A stretch of 8,142 nt of DNA from Prevotella sp. (GTDB lineage Bacteria; Bacteroidota; Bacteroidia; Bacteroidales; Bacteroidaceae). The stretch is from NCBI GenBank assembly GCA_022511055.1, contig JAFLSH010000135.1, forward strand, positions 1-8,142, given 5' to 3'. Shown in pieces: positions 1 through 6,339 of this stretch. The number at the start of each line of letters is the position of its first letter. Position 1 is the stretch's first letter. Made by a program: the position numbers and the translations under genes. A model generated the notes under the pieces. The model saw only the letters and a program-made list of their open reading frames with translations. It did not search any database and was not told where the DNA came from.

Positions 1-8
1 CCCCCACT

Positions 9-1691
9 CTATTTCTGTTCCTCGGGCTTCAGGTATTTCTCGCCCGTCTGCTGGATAATCCAGCGCTTGTAGGCTTCGGGGTATCCGGGGCGCTTGACGG
101 TGGCGCCGAGGCCGTACTTGCTGCGCTGGAACTGTCCGTTCTGCTCGGGTCTGACGGCCATGTCGTTGTGCTTGACGATGAGGTGGAAGGCCAGCTGCCG
201 CCAGCGGGCTATCATCTCGTCGGCCTTCTGGCAGGTGTAGGCCGTGAAGTACTGGGTGCGGGCTGCGCCGGAGAGCTGCAGGCCGGCGGCCTCGATGTCT
301 TTCTGGTCGGCAAAGTACTGCCGCTCCAGCGAGTCGCGCACTTGCTGCAGGTCGGGGAAGAGGGCCGAGTAGCGGGGATAGACCATGTTGCTGACCCAGT
401 TCTCTACCCAGAAGGCGTTGTCCATGGAGAAGGTGATGTCGTCTGCCCCCTCGCCGCTGTAGCACTTCGGCTGGCGGGTGGTGCAGCAGTAGACGGGGGT
501 GTAGGCCACCATGTTGGGGTCGTCGTTGCCAAACCAGAGGCAGCCGCCGGCCTCGTTGGGCATCCACGAGCGCATCTGCGAGACGAAGGTCCAGGCGGTC
601 TGCTGGGTGCTGGTGGGGCGCTCGTTGAAGTATTTCTTGCCGTCGACCTCGAAGTAGAGGGGTGTCGGTCGGTAGGGCATCTGCCAGATGCCGCCGCCGA
701 TGTCCTGACCCTCGGAGACGTCGAAGGGCGTGCCCTCGAAGTGGTCGCGCATGGCCGTCTGCACGTCCTGTACGGTGAGCTGCCTGTTGGGCTTCACCCA
801 GAGTGGCATGGGCTCGGCATCGGGCTCGATGCCGGCTGCCCAGGGTATGTACTTGTCCATGCCGTCGGCGTAGCGGTTGAAGAACTGCCAGACGCGGGCA
901 TCGCAGATGCGGCGGCCGCTGAAGTCGGGCTTGGCGTAGGCGGCGTTGAAGCTGAAGTCGGCATCGCTGCCGGTGTACCAGCCCATCTTACGGGCATAGC
1001 TGACGACGTTCTTCGACCAGAGGACGGTCTCCTGCCCCTTCTTCTCCTTCTTCTTGGGCATGAAGGTGGTGATGCGGCTCTGGTTGGCGTGGCCGCAAAT
1101 CATGTCGTCGGGAATGCGGACCGCCACCCAGACGGTGCGCTCCCGCGAGACGGTGCGGTCGGGGCCGCAGCCCATCATCTCCATAATCCAGGCTTCGTTG
1201 GGGTCGCAGATGGTGAAGGTCTCGCCCTCTGAGTAGTAGCCGTACTGCTCGACCAGCGTGGTCATGACCTCGATGGCCTCTCGGGCAGTCCGGGAGCGCT
1301 GCAGAGCGATGTAGATGAGCGAGCCGTAGTCGATGATGCCCGTGGAGTCGGCCATCTCCTCGCGCCCGCCGAAGGTGGTCTCGCCGATGGTGACCTGATG
1401 CTCGTTGATGTTGCCGATGACGTTGTAGGTCTCGGCCGCCTCGGGTATCTCGCCCAGGTACTTGTTCGTGTCCCACTCGTAGACGGGGCGCATGTCGCCG
1501 GGCTGGTGCTTGGCGGCGGGATAGTGGTACAGATACATGAAGGCTCCGTAGGAGTCGGCGTTGTAGCTACAGATGACCGACCCGTCGGCAGAGGCTTTCT
1601 TGCCAACGATGAAGTTGGTGCATGCCGATGCCTGGCGGGCAGGCATGAGCATGGCGATGGCGGCAATGGCCAGTGTTGTGATTCTTTTCAT
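9..1691 (-). CDS. Secreted C69-family dipeptidase (Ntn hydrolase)
   Basis: This protein of 560 residues probably hydrolyses dipeptides or short peptides outside the cytoplasm. A signal peptide (residues 1-23, MKRITT then a hydrophobic run ending ASA) is followed directly by Cys24. In family C69 (PepD-like, N-terminal nucleophile fold) the catalytic Cys becomes residue 1 after processing. The start of the mature chain, CTNFIVGKKASADGS (24-38), matches the family signature, and further family-like blocks follow (NVIGNINEHQVTIGETTF, then GGREE). The reading frame stays open upstream to 1925, but that extension runs into the preceding peptidase gene and puts the signal peptide in the middle of the protein, so I chose the ATG at 1691. 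It is the last gene of the minus-strand cluster, 31 nt after the M23 gene. Length agrees with Bacteroidales relatives as I remember them. The family is secure; the substrate is unknown. ASAC is also a loose lipobox, so lipoprotein processing is a less likely alternative. Confidence 0.92.
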   Translation of the reverse strand: MKRITTLAIAAIAMLMPARQASACTNFIVGKKASADGSVICSYNADSYGAFMYLYHYPAAKHQPGDMRPVYEWDTNKYLGEIPEAAETYNVIGNINEHQVTIGETTFGGREEMADSTGIIDYGSLIYIALQRSRTAREAIEVMTTLVEQYGYYSEGETFTICDPNEAWIMEMMGCGPDRTVSRERTVWVAVRIPDDMICGHANQSRITTFMPKKKEKKGQETVLWSKNVVSYARKMGWYTGSDADFSFNAAYAKPDFSGRRICDARVWQFFNRYADGMDKYIPWAAGIEPDAEPMPLWVKPNRQLTVQDVQTAMRDHFEGTPFDVSEGQDIGGGIWQMPYRPTPLYFEVDGKKYFNERPTSTQQTAWTFVSQMRSWMPNEAGGCLWFGNDDPNMVAYTPVYCCTTRQPKCYSGEGADDITFSMDNAFWVENWVSNMVYPRYSALFPDLQQVRDSLERQYFADQKDIEAAGLQLSGAARTQYFTAYTCQKADEMIARWRQLAFHLIVKHNDMAVRPEQNGQFQRSKYGLGATVKRPGYPEAYKRWIIQQTGEKYLKPEEQK

Positions 1692-1722
1692 AATTGGTGT
1701 TATTGTTTGTTTTGATATGCCG

Positions 1723-3351
1723 TTAGTAGGTGAATGTGGCTTCATAGGTCTGGCTGTTCTGGCGGTTGTCTGTCGCGGTGAACAGCAGCCTGTGGCGGCT
1801 GCCCGACGGCGAGAGCCACGTCTCGCGCAGGTCGCAGGCATAGCGGTGGGTCTTCTCGACCGCATCGAAGACAATGAAGCGGCCGTCGACGGTGGCGGTC
1901 CACGTGGCGATGCCCGACTTGGCATCGGTGACGTTCAGCACCAGCTGGGTGTCGAGGCTGACGGGGCTAATCTGCGGCGGCTCGTCGTCGTAGTCAAGCT
2001 GATACCACGCCCCCAGCTCGCGCAGCTGGCCGCGCACCCAGCCTTCCTCGTAGTCGCCGCCCATGAAGCTGCCGCCCGAGGCTATGTAGAGCTTCGAGGG
2101 GTCTTCGACGGGCGACTGCACACTGATGCTGAGCGTGGCGGCGGACAGCAGCGGCAGCGAGCGGCTGTTGAAGGTATAGGCATCAGACAGGGCATCCAGC
2201 TGGTTGTTGCTCTTCACCTGCGGCTGCAGCCAGACATCGTTGGCCAGCAGGCCGTAGGGAACGATGAGCTGCATGCCGGGAACGCTGTAGGAGTTGGTCT
2301 GGTCCCAGCGGAAGAGTGTCTGGCCGTCGTGCTGCTCGTCAGTAGCCGCCCCGGCCGAGGGTACGCCCTTGACCGTGAAGGCATAGTGCGCCTCGTTGCC
2401 TTGGTAGTCGCGGAGAATGTATTCCACCTGGTAATCGCGCTCTTCGCTGAAGTCGACGATGCCCCGCCGCTCGTCGGCAGTGAGTATGGGCAGCGTGTTG
2501 CCGGGCTCTATGTAGGAGCGCATATACCAGACACGGTGGCGCTGCCAATGGTCGTAGTCGCCCCACGAGTTGACCATGCGGTTATGCGCATCGGGAATGC
2601 GGTCGACCCGGCTGCTGAACACCTCGCGGCCGTCGACCAGCAGGTGGGTTTCGCGGATGCCGTAGTGGTTGGGGCTGTCTTGCATGTAGTCGTCGGCACA
2701 GAGGGCAAAGCCCACCCTGCCCCACGCCGTGAAGCGGGTCGGCTGCTTGCGGTTGGCGAAGCCGAATGTCTGGTTGCGGCTGCTGCCGCAGAAACTGCTG
2801 TGGCGGTCTTGCGGACAGGCCATGAAGCCGTGGGCGCGGGGAGGTATGGTGTCGTTGATGAAGTCGCTGAGGAACTCGTAGGGGTCGAGCATATCCCAGG
2901 TGCGGGTGTCGCGTATCTCCAGGTGCAGGTGCGGGGCTGTCGAGTGGCCGGTGTTGCCGCTCAGGGCGATGTGCTGCCCCTGACTGACTGGCAGCTCGAG
3001 CGGCGAGAACACGGCATCGGCCACCGATGTCTGGTGTTCGTACTGGTAGCGGCGCAGGGCGGCCTTGATGCGGGGCGAGAAGCTCTTCAGGTGGCAGTAG
3101 ATGCTGGTCTGGCCTGTGGGGTGCGTGATATAGACGGCATTGCCAAAGCCGTACAGGCCGCAAGTGACACGCGAGACATAGCCGTCGCCAATGGCGCAGA
3201 TGGGCTTGCCTTCCACGCCGCCGGTCCTGATGTCCAGCCCGCCGTGAAAGTGGTGCGGCCGCGGCTCGCCAAAATTTCCCGCCAGCGAGATGTCGTAGTC
3301 CACTGGCGGGCGAAAGATTGAGAGTAGTATGCTCAGGACAGTGACTAACAT
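1723..3351 (-). CDS. Exported M23-family metallopeptidase (peptidoglycan endopeptidase-like)
   Basis: This 542-residue protein has an N-terminal M23 (LytM-type) zinc peptidase domain, roughly residues 20-165. The zinc ligands are visible: His36 and Asp40 in HFHGGLD, and His143 in HLHLE, with His141 of the HxH pair and His87 of the YCHL motif as the catalytic histidines. Family members usually cut peptide cross-links in peptidoglycan. The remaining 370 or so residues look beta-rich (many short alternating strands, late TATDN motif) and I cannot assign them. The N-terminus is a short hydrophobic stretch (residues 2-13) with Arg only at position 14, so it lacks the usual positive start of a signal peptide; periplasmic or surface location is still likely. 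The ATG lies inside the 3' end of nadC (7-nt overlap, ATGTTAG), suggesting translational coupling. No other start codon appears just upstream. All catalytic residues are present, so it should be active. Confidence 0.9.
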   Translation of the reverse strand: MLVTVLSILLSIFRPPVDYDISLAGNFGEPRPHHFHGGLDIRTGGVEGKPICAIGDGYVSRVTCGLYGFGNAVYITHPTGQTSIYCHLKSFSPRIKAALRRYQYEHQTSVADAVFSPLELPVSQGQHIALSGNTGHSTAPHLHLEIRDTRTWDMLDPYEFLSDFINDTIPPRAHGFMACPQDRHSSFCGSSRNQTFGFANRKQPTRFTAWGRVGFALCADDYMQDSPNHYGIRETHLLVDGREVFSSRVDRIPDAHNRMVNSWGDYDHWQRHRVWYMRSYIEPGNTLPILTADERRGIVDFSEERDYQVEYILRDYQGNEAHYAFTVKGVPSAGAATDEQHDGQTLFRWDQTNSYSVPGMQLIVPYGLLANDVWLQPQVKSNNQLDALSDAYTFNSRSLPLLSAATLSISVQSPVEDPSKLYIASGGSFMGGDYEEGWVRGQLRELGAWYQLDYDDEPPQISPVSLDTQLVLNVTDAKSGIATWTATVDGRFIVFDAVEKTHRYACDLRETWLSPSGSRHRLLFTATDNRQNSQTYEATFTY

Positions 3352-4193
3352 GCCTTGAAACTCATGTCCAGCCCCTTGACGGAGTGCGTCAGGGCACCGA
3401 CGCTGATGAAGTCGACCCCCTGCTCGGCGTAGTCGCGGATGGTGTCGAAGGTGATGCCGCCGCTGGACTCCGTCTCGTAGCGGTGGTCAATCATCTCGAC
3501 CGCCTTCCGGGTGTCGGCAACAGAGAAGTTGTCGAGCATGATGCGGTCTACGCCACCGTGGTCAAGCACCTGCTGCAACTCATCGAAGGTGCGGACCTCT
3601 ATTTCTATCTTCAGCTTCAAGCCTTTCTCGTCGAGATACTGGTGGCAGCGGTCAATGGCATTGGTGATGCCGCCCGCGAAGTCAATGTGATTGTCTTTCA
3701 GCAATATCATGTCGAACAGGCCGATGCGGTGATTGCAGCCGCCGCCTATCTTCACCGCCTGCTTCTCCAGCAAGCGCATGCCCGGCGTGGTCTTGCGTGT
3801 GTCAAGCACACGGGTGTTAGTGCCCTTCAACCGCTCTACATAGCGGTCGGTCATGGTGGCAATGCCGCTCATGCGCTGCATGATGTTCAGCATCAGGCGC
3901 TCGGTCTGCAGCAGCGAGCGTATCTTGCCGGCGACCACCATGGCTATGTCGCCCTTCTTGACACGCGTGCCGTCGGTCATCAGCACCTCTACCTGCATGG
4001 TGGGGTCAAAACGGCGGAACACCTGCTTGGCCACCTCAACGCCGGCCAGGATGCCGTCTTCCTTGATAAGCAGGTGGCTCTTCCCCATGGCATCCTCGGG
4101 AATGCAGCACAAGGTGGTGTGGTCGCCATCGCCGATGTCCTCTGCAAACGACAAGTCAATCAGCCTGTCAACAAGTTCTTCCTCTTTAAACAT
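3345..4193 (-). CDS. nadC: Nicotinate-nucleotide diphosphorylase (carboxylating), quinolinate phosphoribosyltransferase
   Basis: NadC converts quinolinate and PRPP to nicotinate mononucleotide, CO2 and pyrophosphate, the step at which de novo NAD synthesis joins the common pathway; it is cytoplasmic. The 282 residues carry the family's hallmark blocks: EDIGDGDHTT (18-27), TERLMLN (97-103), DTRKTTPG (131-138), GGGCNHR (150-156), LLKDNHI (164-170), then IEVRTFDEL, DRIMLDNF and the C-terminal SSGGI and ISVGALTHS. These include the Arg, Lys and His residues that bind quinolinate and phosphate in known structures. The frame is open to 4259, but that start would overlap the end of the preceding beta-barrel gene and add residues with no family match, so I chose the ATG at 4193 (MFKEEELVDRL). 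Length is normal for the family. nadA and nadB are not in the window. The stop overlaps the start of the M23 gene. Confidence 0.97.
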   Translation of the reverse strand: MFKEEELVDRLIDLSFAEDIGDGDHTTLCCIPEDAMGKSHLLIKEDGILAGVEVAKQVFRRFDPTMQVEVLMTDGTRVKKGDIAMVVAGKIRSLLQTERLMLNIMQRMSGIATMTDRYVERLKGTNTRVLDTRKTTPGMRLLEKQAVKIGGGCNHRIGLFDMILLKDNHIDFAGGITNAIDRCHQYLDEKGLKLKIEIEVRTFDELQQVLDHGGVDRIMLDNFSVADTRKAVEMIDHRYETESSGGITFDTIRDYAEQGVDFISVGALTHSVKGLDMSFKAC

Positions 4194-4233
4194 GGTTTGT
4201 CTGTTTTTTAAAAATGTGCATATTGAGACATAA

Positions 4234-4737
4234 TTATTCCAGATAGACACCGAAGCCAATTCGGAAGCCGAAGCCAGAGTTGTCCTTGAAGCTCTTGGTA
4301 CTCATGTCATAGTAAACCTCGGGCTCTATGGTGACGGTGCGGCTCAGGAAGAAAGCATAGCCTAAGCTGGCGTATGGCAGAAAGTCGTCGTAGCCAACGG
4401 CATGCTTGTAGTGGGCGCCAACGCCTAAGTAAAGGCCGTTTTGCTCAATGTAGTAGCGAATGCCGGCACCGGCCTGAAAATCGTTTGGCGCATCTTGGCG
4501 GACAGCCCACTGCACATCGGCAAGCACCATCCAGTTGTCCTGAAACATGCAGCCGGCCTTGGCATTGACATCCAGGCTCCAGTTCTTCGTGAAGTCGTAG
4601 TTAAGGTTAAGTCCTGACAAGGATGTATTAAAATAGAGCTTACCTGCACCAAACGGTGTCGTCGAGTCGTTCAGATACTGGGCGTTTGCGCTCATCGCCA
4701 TCAGAAGGGCGACCATAGAAATCAGTAGTTTTCTCAT
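4234..4737 (-). CDS. Small outer-membrane beta-barrel protein, function unknown
   Basis: This 167-residue protein starts with a clear signal peptide (MRKLLISMVALLMAMSANA, residues 1-19, cleavage before Gln20). The mature part alternates polar and aromatic or hydrophobic residues, as in amphipathic beta strands: LYFNTSLSGLNLNYDF, WSLDVNAKAGCMF, WMVLADVQWAV, FQAGAGIRYYI, LYLGVGAHYKH, PYASLGYAFFL, TIEPEVYYDM and FGFRIGFGVYLE. That makes about eight strands, the size of an OmpA/OmpX-like or 'outer membrane beta-barrel' domain protein. I see no OmpA peptidoglycan-binding domain and no catalytic motif. It lies 21 nt after cstA and 40 nt before nadC, so it is probably co-transcribed. A role as a small porin or structural outer-membrane protein is a guess; the fold and location are reasonably supported. 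Confidence 0.82.
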   Translation of the reverse strand: MRKLLISMVALLMAMSANAQYLNDSTTPFGAGKLYFNTSLSGLNLNYDFTKNWSLDVNAKAGCMFQDNWMVLADVQWAVRQDAPNDFQAGAGIRYYIEQNGLYLGVGAHYKHAVGYDDFLPYASLGYAFFLSRTVTIEPEVYYDMSTKSFKDNSGFGFRIGFGVYLE

Positions 4738-4758
4738 GCTATTAAAACTTTTTTTATG

Positions 4759-6240
4759 TTATTGATTAATCTTGTTTGCACTCTCTTTGCCAACTTCCTT
4801 GCGATACCACAGCGTAAACCATGCGACGGCCACTACCAGGCAAGCCAGTCCCAGCCCGTATGCCAACGGCTCAGGCAGAGCAAACGCCTGCCTCGAGACG
4901 AACAGGAACGTTGAGCAGACGGTGGTCATGAACAATGCCGGAATCAGTGTCAGCCAGAAGCACTTGCGCTCACGCACCAAGTAGACGGTCAGCATCCACA
5001 GGGTGAACACAGACAACGCCTGATTAGACCATCCAAAGTACTGCCAGATGGTGTTGAAGCCGTCAGGATTCTCAATCTGCCAGACCAACATGGCTATAGA
5101 GCAGCAGAACATGGGCACGCAAATGGTCAGGCGCTTGGCTATAGGCCGCTGGTCCATTTTCAGCCAGTCAGCCACCACCAGTCGGGCGGAGCGGAAAGCG
5201 GTGTCGCCGCTCGTGATGGGGGCTGCCACCACGCCGAGCATGGCCAACACTGCACCCGTCACCCCTAACCATTCGTTGCACACCAGATTGACCACAGCCG
5301 GCGCTGACGTGTGGAAACCGGCGGTAGCAGCCTCTATCAGTTCGTAGCCAGGCGCCGGATTGCCATAGAAGAACCATGAGGAGACCGTCGCCCAGATGAG
5401 CGCCACAATACCCTCGGTAATCATGGCGCCGTAGAATATGGGGCGGCCCATGCGCTCACTTTTCATGCAGCGCGCCATGAGCGGACTCTGCGTGGCATGG
5501 AAGCCGGAGATGGCGCCGCAGGCTATCGTGATGAAGAGGCAGGGGAATATCTGGTCAATCCACTTGTCGGGCTCGGCCTCCTTGCCCATGTTATAGAGAT
5601 GGTCCCAAAGCTCCGGCACGGTGGGCCAGTGAATGAAGAGCCAGACCATCAGCGCACTGGCCATGAACAGCAGCGAGATGGCAAAAAGCGGATAGACCTT
5701 GCCAATAATCTTGTCAATGGGAAGCATCGTGGCTATGATGTAGTAGACAAAGATGATGCACACCCACATCATGGTCTCGCCACCGATGGAATGCAGTATT
5801 TCTGCCGGCGAGTAGACAAACACCGTACCCACCATGATGAGCAGCAGCACGGTAAACACCAGCATGACGCTCTTCGCCGCCGACCCTAAGTACTTCCCGA
5901 TGAGCTGCGGCAGCCCGGCGCCGTCGTTGCGCATGGAGAGCATGCCCGAAAGGTAGTCATGGGTAGCGCCGGCAAAGATGCAGCCCAGCACAATCCAGAC
6001 GTATGCCACAGGGCCGAACTTGGCACCCATGATGGCGCCGAAAATCGGCCCCGTACCGGCGATGTTCAGAAACTGAATCATGAAAATCTTCCACGAGGGA
6101 AGCACGATGTAGTCCATACCATCAGCCTTGGCAACAGCAGGGGTTACACGGTCGTCAGGGCCAAATACTCGCTCAACAAAACGGCCATAGACAATGTAGC
6201 CGCAAATGAGTGCCAACAGGCAGAGCGCAAATGAAATCAT
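4759..6240 (-). CDS. cstA: CstA-family carbon starvation protein, short form (peptide/pyruvate-type transporter)
   Basis: This 493-residue polytopic inner-membrane protein has about 12-13 hydrophobic segments (for example residues 2-18, 78-95, 124-142, 157-172, 183-203, 272-292, 372-388, 405-425, 432-448 and 460-478). CstA-family motifs are present: NIAGTGPIFGAIMG (59-72), GATHDYLSG (91-99), SGFHATQSP (245-253), TSGDTAFRSARL (343-354) and YFGWSNQ (401-407). Characterised relatives in enterobacteria are linked to peptide uptake under carbon starvation (CstA) or pyruvate uptake (BtsT/YjiY). It is far shorter than the E. coli protein (about 700 residues); from memory, this compact form is common in Bacteroidota, so I do not read it as truncated. 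The ATG at 6240 sits about 27 nt below a likely promoter and starts directly with the first membrane helix. It is the first gene of the minus-strand cluster. The family is secure; whether the substrate is peptide or pyruvate cannot be told from sequence alone. Confidence 0.94.
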   Translation of the reverse strand: MISFALCLLALICGYIVYGRFVERVFGPDDRVTPAVAKADGMDYIVLPSWKIFMIQFLNIAGTGPIFGAIMGAKFGPVAYVWIVLGCIFAGATHDYLSGMLSMRNDGAGLPQLIGKYLGSAAKSVMLVFTVLLLIMVGTVFVYSPAEILHSIGGETMMWVCIIFVYYIIATMLPIDKIIGKVYPLFAISLLFMASALMVWLFIHWPTVPELWDHLYNMGKEAEPDKWIDQIFPCLFITIACGAISGFHATQSPLMARCMKSERMGRPIFYGAMITEGIVALIWATVSSWFFYGNPAPGYELIEAATAGFHTSAPAVVNLVCNEWLGVTGAVLAMLGVVAAPITSGDTAFRSARLVVADWLKMDQRPIAKRLTICVPMFCCSIAMLVWQIENPDGFNTIWQYFGWSNQALSVFTLWMLTVYLVRERKCFWLTLIPALFMTTVCSTFLFVSRQAFALPEPLAYGLGLACLVVAVAWFTLWYRKEVGKESANKINQ

Positions 6241-6265
6241 CTTCTATTTGTTAGATTTTGTTGTT

Positions 6266-6277
6266 TTTGCATGCAAA
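6266..6277. promoter_or_regulatory. 12-bp perfect palindrome TTTGCATGCAAA, possible operator
   Basis: The palindrome is exact for six bases on each side and overlaps the last four bases of the cstA -7 box and its probable transcription start. A bound protein there would block cstA initiation. TTTGCA is common after -7 boxes in Bacteroidota, so half of the symmetry may be promoter consensus and the rest chance. No regulator gene is in the window. Confidence 0.3.
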
Positions 6278-6305
6278 GTTAATCTTTTTATTTGAGAAAT
6301 TGAAA
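6274..6305 (-). promoter_or_regulatory. Bacteroidota-type promoter for the cstA cluster
   Basis: On the minus strand TAACTTTG (plus positions 6281-6274) is a perfect match to the -7 consensus TAnnTTTG. A weaker TTTC (3 of 4 to TTTG) lies 20 nt upstream at 6305-6302. Transcription would start near 6268, leaving a leader of about 27 nt before the cstA ATG. No good Shine-Dalgarno sequence is present, as is usual in this phylum. The -33 box is weak, which would allow for activator-dependent expression; that is inference. Confidence 0.65.
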
Positions 6306-6321
6306 AATTATCGTAATTTTG
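6291..6321 (+). promoter_or_regulatory. Bacteroidota-type promoter for the GHL10 hydrolase gene
   Basis: TTTG at 6291-6294, a 19-nt spacer and TAATTTTG at 6314-6321 match the -33/-7 consensus TTTG-N19-21-TAnnTTTG exactly. The transcript would start near 6325-6330, giving a leader of only about 10-25 nt before the TTG start candidates at 6340 and 6349. The elements interleave with those of the divergent cstA promoter. Confidence 0.75.
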
Positions 6322-6339
6322 CATCGAAATTAAGTAAAA

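Noticed and set aside
168..1232. 354-codon plus-strand frame opposite the C69 dipeptidase
   Set aside because: Composition is V/G/A/L-rich with no motif, and it is fully antisense to a well-supported gene.
1692..1925. N-terminal extension of the C69 gene
   Set aside because: It would overlap the M23 gene and add a low-complexity R/A/P/S-rich segment before an obvious signal peptide.
1573..3321. 582-codon open frame on the plus strand opposite the M23 peptidase and the start of the C69 gene
   Set aside because: It is antisense to two recognised genes, low in complexity (rich in V, A, G, R) and matches no family. Long stop-free antisense frames are expected in GC-rich coding DNA.
3384..4211. 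275-codon plus-strand frame opposite nadC
   Set aside because: It mirrors nadC almost exactly in extent and has no family features; a codon-bias shadow.
4194..4259. 22-residue N-terminal extension of nadC
   Set aside because: It overlaps the end of the beta-barrel gene and has no match to NadC N-termini.
4738..4758. A/T run between cstA and the beta-barrel gene as a terminator
   Set aside because: The A-run and T-run show no GC stem, and the 21-nt gap is better explained as an operon spacer.
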